In this document: positions 1 through 7,510 of the stretch, piece after piece | How positions within the stretch are numbered: position 1 is the first letter of the stretch | How the letters are laid out: the number at the start of each line of letters is the position of its first letter | Source: Alistipes sp. CAG:268 | GTDB lineage: Bacteria > Bacteroidota > Bacteroidia > Bacteroidales > Rikenellaceae | Direction of reading: 5' to 3' | Assembly: GCA_000434235.1 (NCBI GenBank) | Contig: FR892008.1 | Coordinates: 46,918 to 56,895, forward strand | Length of the DNA: 9,978 nt | The notes under the pieces: model-generated | The model's input: the letters and a program-made list of their open reading frames with translations, nothing else | What the model was told of the DNA's origin: nothing | The model's database searches: none | Program-made: the position numbers and the translations under genes

Positions 1-1144
1 CGACAGTCTGATCTACTCCACCGGCGGCTTCGTCACACCGGTGCATTTTGCCGTCAATCGTGATGTGCCGCAACCGAACGACCGGCTCGAACCGGCATTC
101 GGGCTGCTCGACGAAATCCGGCACGACCCGGTATACCGGCTGACCTACATCTGGATCGGAGGCAGTGCCTCGCCCGAAGGCCTCGCCGACTGGAACCTGC
201 GCCTGGGCCAACGGCGCGCCGATGCCCTGACCCGGCTCATCGGGGACCAGACAGGCCTTTCGGCAGAGTGGTTCCGAACCGACAACCTGGGCGAGGACTG
301 GACGTCGTTCGAACGCATGCTTGCCTCCGACCGCCGCATCCCGAAGCGCGACGAAGTGCTGGAGATCCTCCGCAGCACCCCCGACAACGAGGCGCGCAAA
401 CGGAAGATCCGCGACCTCGACGGCGGACAAACCTGGCAACAAATCATCCGCGAACTCTTTCCCCCGCTGCGCAATGCCCGCATGGTCATCGTCTACCAGC
501 GGCCGAAAAACGACGGCATCGGCGCCGAAGCCGCATTCCCGGCCCCGCTTCTCCGCGTCGCGGAACAGCCGCTCCCGGCCGCGGGCCTTCCCGCCTCCCC
601 CGAAGGAGGCTGCGGCTGCGGAAAGTGGCTGATCGCCGCCAAGACCAACCTGCTGTTCGATGCGGCGCTGGTCGCCAACCTCGGCATCGAGATCAGCCCC
701 TGCACCCACTGGTCGCTCGACATTCCCGTGTGGTACTCGCCCTACAACATCACCTCGCGGCGCAACATCCGCCTGCTGGCCGTGCAGCCCGAGATCCGCT
801 GGTGGCCCGAAGAGGCCCTGCGGGGCCATTTCATCGGCCTGCATACCCACGTTGCCGGCTTCAACATCGCCCTCGACGACTACGCCCGCTACCAGGACCC
901 CAACCACGCGCTCTGGGGTCTGGGCCTAAGTTACGGATATGCCCTGCCGCTGGGCCGGGCACAACGCTGGGGGCTGGAGTTCACCCTCGGCGCCGGATTC
1001 GCCAAATACCGCTACGACGCCTACCGCAACCGGGAGAACGGACAGAAATTCGCATCGGGATCCGACTGCTACTGGGGCATCACCCGTGCCGGGATCACCC
1101 TCTCCTACAAATGGGACCTCTCCCGCAAAAAACCCAAAAACTGA
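1..1144 (+). CDS. OmpA-like/DUF3575 outer-membrane protein of a pilus locus (5'-truncated)
   Basis: The reading frame is open from the window edge, so the true start lies upstream; about 380 residues are visible. Residues ~10-165 resemble an OmpA-like domain: a GSASPEG segment is followed by NLRLGQRRADAL, the usual N..L...RA helix. A Pro/Ala-rich linker with a CGCG motif leads to a DUF3575 domain (~208-380), which opens with KTNLLFDAALVANLGIEI and has the alternating aromatic strands of an outer-membrane barrel or sheet. In Bacteroidota, DUF3575 proteins, often together with DUF3868, sit beside FimB/Mfa2-like genes in fimbrial clusters. A role in assembling or anchoring a surface fibre at the outer membrane is therefore inferred, not shown. 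A DUF3868 domain could lie in the missing N-terminus. The stop at 1142-1144 is only five bases before the next ATG, so the two genes are almost certainly co-transcribed. Family is fairly sure; function is not. Confidence 0.8.
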   Translation, partial: DSLIYSTGGFVTPVHFAVNRDVPQPNDRLEPAFGLLDEIRHDPVYRLTYIWIGGSASPEGLADWNLRLGQRRADALTRLIGDQTGLSAEWFRTDNLGEDWTSFERMLASDRRIPKRDEVLEILRSTPDNEARKRKIRDLDGGQTWQQIIRELFPPLRNARMVIVYQRPKNDGIGAEAAFPAPLLRVAEQPLPAAGLPASPEGGCGCGKWLIAAKTNLLFDAALVANLGIEISPCTHWSLDIPVWYSPYNITSRRNIRLLAVQPEIRWWPEEALRGHFIGLHTHVAGFNIALDDYARYQDPNHALWGLGLSYGYALPLGRAQRWGLEFTLGAGFAKYRYDAYRNRENGQKFASGSDCYWGITRAGITLSYKWDLSRKKPKN

Positions 1145-1149
1145 ACGCC

Positions 1150-2235
1150 ATGAACCTTCGTTCCATATATCCGGCAACCGTCTGCGGGATCGTGCTGCTT
1201 GCCACATCCTGCGACGCCACTATACACGAATACCCGGGAAAGGGAGAATCGCTGGTCGTCGTGGAGCTGAACGTCGATCGAACCCCTCCCCAATACTACA
1301 AGGAGCTGGTCTACGACCAGGACGGCAACCGCTCCGAGACCGAACTCGCTCCGGAGCTTTCACAGACCTACACGGCCGACGAGAGGCTCTGCATGCGCAT
1401 CATCACCGAACTCTACGAGGTCGCCTCGACCGAATCGCGCACGAATACAGGGCGGCTCGTCGCCCGGCGCGAAATCGCGGTCGAGCGACTCATGGAGGCT
1501 CCGCAGGACACGTTGCAGTTCCGCGTACCCGAGGGCCGCTACCGGGCCCTGAGCTGGGCCGATTACGCCCCGCAGAGCAACGTATCGGACTGGCACTTCG
1601 AGACCGGTTCGCTCGATGCGGTCCTGGTCAAGGTCGAGCACAAGCCCCAGGTAAACCACCACAAGAGTTCGGCCGCCGGATCGAGCGACTTCGCCATCGA
1701 CTTCGCCGCCGACAGGCAGGGTGCCCCGATCCTGCTGCGGAGCGGACGCGCGACGCGCGCCGACGACGGCAGCATACCGGTCTATCTCGAGCGGGCATCG
1801 GGCCGCTTCAGGCTGTGGGCCACCGACCTGCAGGAGTTCCTGGCCAGCGGCAAACGGATCGAGGACCTCGACGTGCGGATCATCTACAAACAATACGTCA
1901 GTGCCGGATACAACGTCGATACGCAGAACCCCAACGCCTTCGTGGAGAGCCGCACGATGGAGACCTCGCCCTCGACGGTCGAGGCCGACGGGAGCGTGCT
2001 CCTGGCCTACGACTACGTGCTGACCTCGAGCGACCGGGAAGACCACGTACTGATCGACGTGTTCCTCTACGAGGACGGACAGGAGCTGAACCACTACCAG
2101 GACATCGAGGTTCCGCTGTGGAGAAACCGCGAGACGGTCATCAAAGGGCCGTTCCTGACCCGGTCGGTCGGCAGCGGCGACATCGGGATCGATGAGGGAT
2201 TCGACGACGAGTTCGTCGTCGTCATCCCGGACTGA
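1150..2235 (+). CDS. Fimbrillin-like (DUF6562/FimB-Mfa2-type) lipoprotein
   Basis: 361 residues. The ATG at 1150 is chosen because it gives a lipoprotein signal peptide: a hydrophobic stretch (residues 8-18) and lipobox LATSC, with the lipidated Cys at 21. The frame is open upstream, but that part only shadows the previous gene. After the signal, the chain is rich in beta-type segments: an early VVVELNV strand, RALSWADY near residue 132, RFRLWATDLQEF near 219, and a C-terminal block (DIEVPLWRNRETVIKG, then GDIGIDEGFDDEF). The neighbouring lipoprotein has a matching C-terminal block, a run of strand ending in IDEGF. I read the protein as a DUF6562-type relative of FimB/Mfa2 anchor or pilin subunits, exported to the outer membrane. 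An acidic lipoprotein-export motif directly after the Cys is not obvious (it reads DATIHE). It probably acts as a pilus anchor or accessory subunit. That is inference from fold type and context, and DUF6562 assignment was made by eye. Confidence 0.75.
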   Translation: MNLRSIYPATVCGIVLLATSCDATIHEYPGKGESLVVVELNVDRTPPQYYKELVYDQDGNRSETELAPELSQTYTADERLCMRIITELYEVASTESRTNTGRLVARREIAVERLMEAPQDTLQFRVPEGRYRALSWADYAPQSNVSDWHFETGSLDAVLVKVEHKPQVNHHKSSAAGSSDFAIDFAADRQGAPILLRSGRATRADDGSIPVYLERASGRFRLWATDLQEFLASGKRIEDLDVRIIYKQYVSAGYNVDTQNPNAFVESRTMETSPSTVEADGSVLLAYDYVLTSSDREDHVLIDVFLYEDGQELNHYQDIEVPLWRNRETVIKGPFLTRSVGSGDIGIDEGFDDEFVVVIPD

Positions 2236-2289
2236 CCCCTCGGATTCATGACATAAATCACAAGTATCAACCTATAAAACCCTTTACGC

Positions 2290-4293
2290 ATGAAAAAGTT
2301 GAACCGTATCCTGATGGGCGGGCTCGCCGTACTGACAGCGGCAGGTTGCTCGCAAAACCCGGATCTGCCGGGATGGAATCCCGACGGTGAGACGATCCGC
2401 ATTCGTCTCGACGCCCCCGAGGCGCTGCAAACGACACGCGCCGTGGCCGGCACGAACAGTGCCCGCGGCGGTCTGACAAACGTGGACTGGGAGCGCTACG
2501 ACCTGCGCTACCAGATTGCCGTCTACTCGTCCGACGGCAGCCGGCTGCTGGTCGCACCGCAGGCAAAGACCTCGGACACCTACGGTCCCACGGTCTTCGA
2601 GTTCCGGCTGACGCCGAACAACACCTACAAGTTCGTGGCATGGGCCGACTTCGTGGCACAGGGCACCTCCGAGGACCTGCACTACGACACCTCGGACTTC
2701 ACGAACATCACCACCCGGGATGCCCTCGACGCGCAGATCAATGACGAGAGCCGCGACGCCTACTTCATCTCGTCCAACATCGCCATCTCCCAGACCTTCG
2801 ACGCCTCGCTGACACTCAAGCGGCCTTTTGCCAAGATCCGCGTGGTGACCACCGACTGGGACGAGGCCAACGGAGCGGCGGCCAAACCCGACAACTTCCG
2901 GATCGCCTACCACGACTGCGAACGCTTTGCCGGATTGAACGCCGTGACGGGCGAAGCCGTGGGCGGCGCCGATGCCGACGCCTCGACGGTCTATACGGGA
3001 GCCATCGCGACCGACCAGGCCGGCGGCAAGTTCTACGCCGAAGGCTACGACTCGAGCGATACCAACCGCACGCTGACGGTCGATTACCTGATCGCAACCC
3101 CCGAGCAGCAGGCCGTCCATTTCAGCCTGGAGATGTTCGAGGGCGACACCGAGGTCGCCTCGCGCGATTTCCAGACCAGCATCCCCGTACAGCGCAACTA
3201 CCTCACCACGCTCATCGGCAACCTGCTGACCGTCGGCGGATCGGTGACGATCTCCATCGACGAGGGCTTCACCAACGAGTGGATCGAAGGCGAGGAGTGG
3301 TGGAACGGGCAGGCGATCACCCCCGTCGAGCCGGGCTACGACGCCGCCTCGAACACCTACGATGTCTTCACGCGCGAGGAGTTCGCCTGGCTGCCGGAAC
3401 ACATCGACGAGATGCTCGACGCCCATCCCAACTTCACGCTGCGGCTGAACAACGACATCGACATGAGCGGCATCGAGTGGAAACCGATCTACCCGAACTC
3501 GAGCGCACGGATCTACACGGTGGACGGACAGGACCACGCCCTGCGCAACTTCTCGATGAGCGGGGCCTACGGCGCCATCTACGAATACAAGCTCGGCCCC
3601 TTCGTCCTCGGACGGTATGAGGCCTACACGGGCGTATGGGGCAAGTTCGACGGAGTGATGAAGAACCTCACGTTCGAGAACATCACCATCAACGGACTGG
3701 CCGACGCCGAATTCCCGGTCAAGGACGAGGACGGCAACCCGGTGGACCACAGCAAGGAGAACGCCTACTTCGCCGGCTGCATCGGATATACCGGCGGCAA
3801 CCAGTGGAGCATGGAAAGCCAGTTCGAGAACGTACACGCCCGACACGTGCAGATCAAATCGTCGGCCACGTCGCAGAATCTCGGCGGACTGATCGGCTGG
3901 GTCGGCTCGGGCGGCGGGGATCCGGGCAGCCGCGTGGCCGCACTGAAGGATTGCTCGGCCGAAGACATCCACCTGACGGGCTATCAGGCCGGCGGACTGG
4001 TCGGCCAGGTGCTGGGCGACCGCGGCGTATCGTTCGACAACTGCCGCACGGAGGATATCTACATCCGCTACTCCTATATCTCGGCATCGTCGGGATTCAT
4101 CGGCAACATCGGCGACGGAGGCATCAACATCTCCTGGTCGGCCGCCCTCGAGATCAACAACTGCTCTCCGGCCTCGAACGTCCGTTACATCAACGACCGG
4201 GACGGCGGGATCAACACGTCGTACCAACCCCAGAGTCCCTACTACGGCCACAAGAACAACGTGGACAAGGTGACGATCACCCCCGAACCCTGA
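2290..4293 (+). CDS. DUF6562-type fimbrillin-like lipoprotein with C-terminal GLUG-like repeats
   Basis: 667 residues. The signal peptide ends in lipobox TAAGC (Cys20). Residues ~35-330 look like a DUF6562/fimbrillin domain: a TTRA motif at 48-51, YKFVAWADF, RDAYFISS, LTLKRPFAKIRV, and the closing RNYLTTLIGNLL ... SIDEGF (~324). A linker with WNGQA leads into a beta-rich region (~340-490), then four repeats beginning at about residues 495 (AGCIGY), 532 (GGLIGW), 568 (GGLVGQ) and 602 (SGFIGN). Their spacing is 34-37 residues, and each is followed by a strand with an (F/N)NC-type end. This resembles GLUG-motif proteins and suggests a beta-helical or beta-solenoid adhesive part. It is the last gene of the locus, so a tip or adhesin subunit is a reasonable inference. 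The TRA site recalls the Arg-cleaved prepilins of Porphyromonas, but no protease is visible here. The leader of 54 bases before the ATG is AT-rich compared with its surroundings. Confidence 0.8.
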   Translation: MKKLNRILMGGLAVLTAAGCSQNPDLPGWNPDGETIRIRLDAPEALQTTRAVAGTNSARGGLTNVDWERYDLRYQIAVYSSDGSRLLVAPQAKTSDTYGPTVFEFRLTPNNTYKFVAWADFVAQGTSEDLHYDTSDFTNITTRDALDAQINDESRDAYFISSNIAISQTFDASLTLKRPFAKIRVVTTDWDEANGAAAKPDNFRIAYHDCERFAGLNAVTGEAVGGADADASTVYTGAIATDQAGGKFYAEGYDSSDTNRTLTVDYLIATPEQQAVHFSLEMFEGDTEVASRDFQTSIPVQRNYLTTLIGNLLTVGGSVTISIDEGFTNEWIEGEEWWNGQAITPVEPGYDAASNTYDVFTREEFAWLPEHIDEMLDAHPNFTLRLNNDIDMSGIEWKPIYPNSSARIYTVDGQDHALRNFSMSGAYGAIYEYKLGPFVLGRYEAYTGVWGKFDGVMKNLTFENITINGLADAEFPVKDEDGNPVDHSKENAYFAGCIGYTGGNQWSMESQFENVHARHVQIKSSATSQNLGGLIGWVGSGGGDPGSRVAALKDCSAEDIHLTGYQAGGLVGQVLGDRGVSFDNCRTEDIYIRYSYISASSGFIGNIGDGGINISWSAALEINNCSPASNVRYINDRDGGINTSYQPQSPYYGHKNNVDKVTITPEP

Positions 4294-4333
4294 CCGGTGC
4301 GGCGCATGCGGCCCGGCATTCGGGCTGTCGGAA

Positions 4334-4364
4334 CGGGGCGGAACCCACTGCGGGTTCCGCCCCG
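4334..4364 (+). terminator. Strong GC hairpin after the pilus locus
   Basis: A perfect 13-bp stem (4334-4346 pairing with 4352-4364) encloses a 5-base loop, ACTGC. It begins 40 bases after the stop of the repeat-bearing lipoprotein and lies before the ABC transporter start, so it sits where a transcription terminator would be expected. The following bases (CCGCTTT) give only a short, weak T tract. It may terminate poorly, or act as a 3'-end-stabilising or attenuating structure between the two transcription units. Confidence 0.5.
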
Positions 4365-4428
4365 CCGCTTTCCGGTCCGGCAGGCATTTTGCAGCATCCG
4401 CGTCATACGCCCTGCCGAAACGCCGCAC

Positions 4429-6132
4429 ATGAACCTCTGCCCCACTGCCCCGCTGCACCTCCTCCTGCATGCCGCCTCCGGATTCCGGGGAAGGATCGCC
4501 ACGATCCTCCTCCTCGGCACGTTCCGCACGGGGTGCGGTCTGCTCTTCGTCGGATGCAGCCGGCGGCTCATCGACCTGGCCGCATCGGACACCAGTGCCC
4601 CGCTGCTCGCCCCGGCGCTGGGGCTGGCCGCCGCCTCGGCATTCGGCATCGCCTGCAGCCTCGGACAGGGATACACCACGGCACGGACCGAAGTCCGCAT
4701 GGCGAACCGGCTGCGGCGCCGGCTGTTCGGCCGGGCGGTCGGCAGCGTCTGGAACGGCCGGGAGCGGCTCCACACGGGCGATACGGCCGACCGGCTCGGG
4801 GAGGATGTGCGCCTCGTTGCCGAATGCTGCTGCCGGACGCTGCCGGGCTGCGTAAACGACCTGCTGCAGGCCGGCGGTGCGTTTCTCTTCCTCTGCATGC
4901 TCCACGCCGGACTGGCAGCAGGCGTCACGGTGCTGCTGGCCGCCTGCCTGCTGGCCGCCCGGGGGACTTCGCGGCGGATCAAGCGACTCTCCACCGCCAT
5001 CCGCCGGGCCGAAGGAGGCAGCCAGGCGCTCATGCAGGAGAGCCTCCGCAAACGGGTGGTGCTGCTCGCCCTGCGCCGCACGTCCACGGCTGTGGCGCGG
5101 CTTGCGACGCTGCAGCGCGAGGTGCGGCGGATGACTGACCGCCGCGCCCGGATGACCCGGCGGATGCGCGGCCTGCTCCTCGCCGGATTCGGGGCGGGCT
5201 ACCTCGCGGTCTTCATCGGAGGCGCCCTGCTGCTGCGCCACGGCACCGTCACGGTCGGGACCCTTGCGGCCTTCATCCAGCTGGTCGGGCTGCTGCAGCG
5301 CCCTGCGGCGGACCTCGGGCACAAGGCGCCGGAGGTGCTCCGCGCCGCGGCATCGGCCGAACGGCTCGAGGAGATCGGACAACTTGATCCGGAGGATGAG
5401 GTGACGCCAAACAACGCATTGAACTTCAACCGGTTGAGCGGCATCAGTTGCCGCAACGTCACCTTTGCCTATCCTAACGGCCGGCGCAACATCCTCGAAC
5501 GTTTCACCCACGATTTCCGCCCCGGGAGCACCACGGCCGTCATCGGGCCCACGGGAGTCGGAAAGAGTACGCTGATCCGCCTGCTGCTGGGGCTGTTGCG
5601 TCCGCAGGAGGGGTCGGTGACGCTCTACGGCGAAGGGTGCAGGCCGGTCGAGGCGTCGGCCGCCGCACGCCGCGCCCTGGTCTACGTCCCGCAGGGAAAC
5701 AGCCTGCTGAGCGGTACGATCCGGGAGAACCTGCGCGCCGGGAACAGACATGCTTCGGAACTTGAGATGAGACGTGCATTGTATTCGGCTGCAGCGGATT
5801 TCGTCGATTTGCTGCCGCTCGGGCTCGACACCCCGTGCGGAGAGGGAGGCGAGGGACTCAGCGAAGGGCAGGCGCAGCGCATCGCCATCGCCCGCGCGCT
5901 GCTCGGCCAGGGAAGGATCCTGCTCTTCGACGAGTTCAGCTCGGCGCTCGACCCCGCGACGGAACGGCTCCTCATGGAGCGGCTGACGGCCTGCACGGCA
6001 GGCCGGACGCTGCTCTTCGTCACCCACCGGGCCGAGGTGGCCCGAAGGTGCCGCCACGTGGTGAGGCTGACGCGGCGGGAAGGCGGGGAAGAACTCCCGG
6101 ACGGAGGCGATCCGCAGCCCGCCGACACGTAA
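4429..6132 (+). CDS. ABC half-transporter, fused membrane and ATPase domains (exporter type)
   Basis: 567 residues from the ATG at 4429. An in-frame GTG at 4297 would force translation through the 13-bp hairpin and add an Arg/Pro-rich tail, so it is not used. The N-terminal half (~1-300) holds about five or six hydrophobic segments (near 24-46, 57-77, 147-172, 245-270 and 274-290) and an Arg-rich cytoplasmic loop. The ATPase half is complete: Walker A GPTGVGKST (373-381), Q-loop Gln422, signature LSEGQ (477-481, E replacing the usual second G), Walker B ending in Asp501-Glu502, D-loop SALD and H-loop His533. One polypeptide with one copy of each domain should work as a homodimer, moving substrate outward across the inner membrane. 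Nothing in the sequence names the substrate; lipids, peptides or drugs are all possible. It is likely separate from the pilus operon because of the hairpin and the 135-base gap. No consensus promoter was seen in that gap. Confidence 0.88.
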   Translation: MNLCPTAPLHLLLHAASGFRGRIATILLLGTFRTGCGLLFVGCSRRLIDLAASDTSAPLLAPALGLAAASAFGIACSLGQGYTTARTEVRMANRLRRRLFGRAVGSVWNGRERLHTGDTADRLGEDVRLVAECCCRTLPGCVNDLLQAGGAFLFLCMLHAGLAAGVTVLLAACLLAARGTSRRIKRLSTAIRRAEGGSQALMQESLRKRVVLLALRRTSTAVARLATLQREVRRMTDRRARMTRRMRGLLLAGFGAGYLAVFIGGALLLRHGTVTVGTLAAFIQLVGLLQRPAADLGHKAPEVLRAAASAERLEEIGQLDPEDEVTPNNALNFNRLSGISCRNVTFAYPNGRRNILERFTHDFRPGSTTAVIGPTGVGKSTLIRLLLGLLRPQEGSVTLYGEGCRPVEASAAARRALVYVPQGNSLLSGTIRENLRAGNRHASELEMRRALYSAAADFVDLLPLGLDTPCGEGGEGLSEGQAQRIAIARALLGQGRILLFDEFSSALDPATERLLMERLTACTAGRTLLFVTHRAEVARRCRHVVRLTRREGGEELPDGGDPQPADT

Positions 6133-6150
6133 GATACGGCCGGCAAAAGT

Positions 6151-6181
6151 TTCGGTGTTCGACCCAAAAAGGCTATATTTG
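6151..6181 (+). promoter_or_regulatory. Bacteroidota-type promoter directly before the cobalamin adenosyltransferase
   Basis: TATATTTG at 6174-6181 matches the Bacteroidota -7 consensus TAnnTTTG exactly. A partial -33 element (TTC, 6151-6153) lies 20 bases upstream. The -7 box ends only four bases before the ATG at 6186, so transcription would start at or very close to the start codon, giving a leaderless or nearly leaderless message. The box is clear; its use is inferred. Confidence 0.55.
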
Positions 6182-6185
6182 CCGC

Positions 6186-6722
6186 ATGGAACGAGGATAC
6201 ATCCACATCTATACGGGCAACGGGAAAGGCAAGACAACGGCGGCGTTCGGGCTGGCCGTACGGGCGCTTTGCGCCGGGAAAAAGGTCTATGTCGGACAGT
6301 TCGTCAAGTCGATGAAGTACAACGAAACGCGGATCGAGGAGCTCTTCGGCCGCGCCGGAGCCGGATTCGGGCAGATCCGGATCGAGCAGCTCGGCCGCGG
6401 CTGCTACATCGACCGGCAGCCCGATGCCGCGGACATCGCGGCGGCCCGCGAGGGGCTCGCACGCTGCGCCGGACTGCTGCACGGCGGCGATTACGACGTG
6501 GTGATCCTCGACGAACTGACCATAGCGCTCCACTTCGGGCTGCTGACCGAGGAGGAGGTGCTCGAGGCCCTGCGGCAGCGCGACCCGCGGGTCGAGGCGG
6601 TCATCACGGGACGGTATGCCCCGCAGGCGCTGCTCGACGCGGCGGACCTGGTGACCGAGATGCGCGAAGTGAAGCACTACTACACGCAGGGCGTGCTGTC
6701 GCGCGACGGCATCGACCGGTAG
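6186..6722 (+). CDS. cobO: Cob(I)alamin / cob(I)yrinic acid a,c-diamide adenosyltransferase (CobO/BtuR/CobA type)
   Basis: 178 residues, normal for the family (about 170-200). The enzyme transfers the 5'-deoxyadenosyl group of ATP to the cobalt of reduced corrinoids in the cytoplasm, making coenzyme B12 or its precursors in synthesis and salvage. The family P-loop is right at the N-terminus: TGNGKGKTTAA, with Gly11 to Thr18. A Walker B-like ILDEL follows (Asp109-Glu110), and the C-terminus has VKHYYTQGVLSRDGID, matching the conserved VKH...G...R.GI end of the family. The start is fixed by the short lead MERGYIHIYTG before the P-loop. It is 53 bases after the ABC gene, with its own promoter box. 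Its 3' end faces a DUF71 gene only 20 bases away, a gene type linked to B12 salvage in bacteria. Many gut Bacteroidota salvage corrinoids; no B12 riboswitch was seen upstream. Confidence 0.93.
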   Translation: MERGYIHIYTGNGKGKTTAAFGLAVRALCAGKKVYVGQFVKSMKYNETRIEELFGRAGAGFGQIRIEQLGRGCYIDRQPDAADIAAAREGLARCAGLLHGGDYDVVILDELTIALHFGLLTEEEVLEALRQRDPRVEAVITGRYAPQALLDAADLVTEMREVKHYYTQGVLSRDGIDR

Positions 6723-6745
6723 CGGCATGCCGGCACGGCCGGCTA
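6720..6745. terminator. Dyad spanning both stop codons of the convergent gene pair
   Basis: The two genes end tail to tail, with stop codons at 6720-6722 (+) and 6743-6745 (-). TAGCGGC (6720-6726) pairs with 6738-6745 with one bulged base. Alternative pairings include GCCGGC-ACG-GCCGGC (6729-6743) and a perfect 10-bp palindrome at 6723-6732. A shared bidirectional terminator is plausible, but neither strand has a T tract. Confidence 0.35.
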
Positions 6746-7453
6746 CTCGGCGGCCGAAAGGTCGGCGAACCAGTAGGAGTAGGTGTGCACCGAGCCGTCG
6801 TCATGGCGGATGTCGTAGCTCTGCATGAAAGGTTCGCCCAGGCGGAACGGCACGGGCGAGCGGAAGATCGGGCCGTCGTAACAGAAGGTGTGGTACTCGC
6901 CGTTCTCGCCGTTGGGATCGACCCCCGCGGGCAGCGAGGCGACGAAGTCACGGTCGATCTCCCGCCCGACGGCCGCGGCGCCCAGGCCGTCGGCCATCGT
7001 CGTGACGACCACCGTGCGGAGCCCCGAGTCGAGGAAGTCGCGCATCACCTCGGCGGAACTGCGGCCCCACAGCGGTTCGACCACCTCGATGCCGAGCGGG
7101 GCGAGCTGCGCCTCGCGGTAGCTGCGCACGTCGTGCAGGAAGATGTCGCCGAAGATGAAGTGCGTGACACCCTGCTGCCTGAAATGCCCGACGGCGCGGG
7201 TCATTGCCTCGCCATAGTCCTCCATGCCGCCCTGCGGCGCAAGATCCACGACATGAAGCGGCACGCCGATCCGCTCGGCCTGCGCGAGCAGCAGCGACTC
7301 GGGAATGCCGTGCATCGTCGAGCGGCGGGTCGAGCGGTTGGCCGTTGTCAGCAGCGCGACAATCTCATACTCGTCCGACTGCATCGCCCTCCAGAGCGCA
7401 TGGGCCGAATCCTTGCCGCCGCTCCAGTTGAACACCGATTTTTTGCGTTCCAT
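6743..7453 (-). CDS. DUF71/COG2102 PP-loop ATPase (Dph6-like; probable B12-salvage branch)
   Basis: 236 residues. The PP-loop SGGKDS (11-16) sits right after the start, as in all N-type ATP pyrophosphatases. Family motifs follow in order: MHGIP (47-51), FGDIF (~101-105), EPLWG (126-130) and GENGEYHTF (182-190). The enzyme should adenylate a carboxylate before amide formation. Homologues are usually named diphthine-ammonia ligase, but bacteria do not make diphthamide, so that name should not be taken literally. Published comparative genomics of DUF71 proposed that one bacterial branch works in B12 salvage, and the tail-to-tail cobalamin adenosyltransferase 20 bases away supports that here. The frame stays open 38 codons upstream (to 7567), but ATG 7451-7453 is preferred: it places the PP-loop at the usual position, and the longer version would run through the promoter at 7511-7540. 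Family is certain; substrate is inferred. Confidence 0.88.
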   Translation of the reverse strand: MERKKSVFNWSGGKDSAHALWRAMQSDEYEIVALLTTANRSTRRSTMHGIPESLLLAQAERIGVPLHVVDLAPQGGMEDYGEAMTRAVGHFRQQGVTHFIFGDIFLHDVRSYREAQLAPLGIEVVEPLWGRSSAEVMRDFLDSGLRTVVVTTMADGLGAAAVGREIDRDFVASLPAGVDPNGENGEYHTFCYDGPIFRSPVPFRLGEPFMQSYDIRHDDGSVHTYSYWFADLSAAE

Positions 7454-7510
7454 ATCCGTTTGCGTTCCGTTTTGTCCCGGGACGGCTGCAGCACCGCCCC
7501 GGGCAGAGGA

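Noticed and set aside
268..1149. Extension of the second lipoprotein upstream to 268, making a 655-residue protein
   Set aside because: The added part is Arg/Pro-rich shadow of the OmpA-like/DUF3575 gene. The ATG at 1150 gives a clean lipoprotein signal with lipobox LATSC.
4297..4428. GTG start at 4297 for the ABC transporter
   Set aside because: It would translate through the 13-bp hairpin and add 44 Arg/Pro-rich residues ahead of the first membrane segment. The ATG at 4429 fits the family better.
6133..6185. A cobalamin riboswitch before the adenosyltransferase gene
   Set aside because: The gap is only 53 bases and the promoter box ends four bases before the ATG, leaving no room for a B12-responsive leader.
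2284..6237. A minus-strand open frame of 1317 codons across the pilus lipoprotein and ABC genes
   Set aside because: It is in codon register with the two sense genes, so its stops would need sense codons TTA, CTA or TCA, which are avoided in this GC-rich genome. Its translation is low-complexity (Arg, Gly, Val, Asp), and the sense genes have signal peptides and full ATPase motifs.
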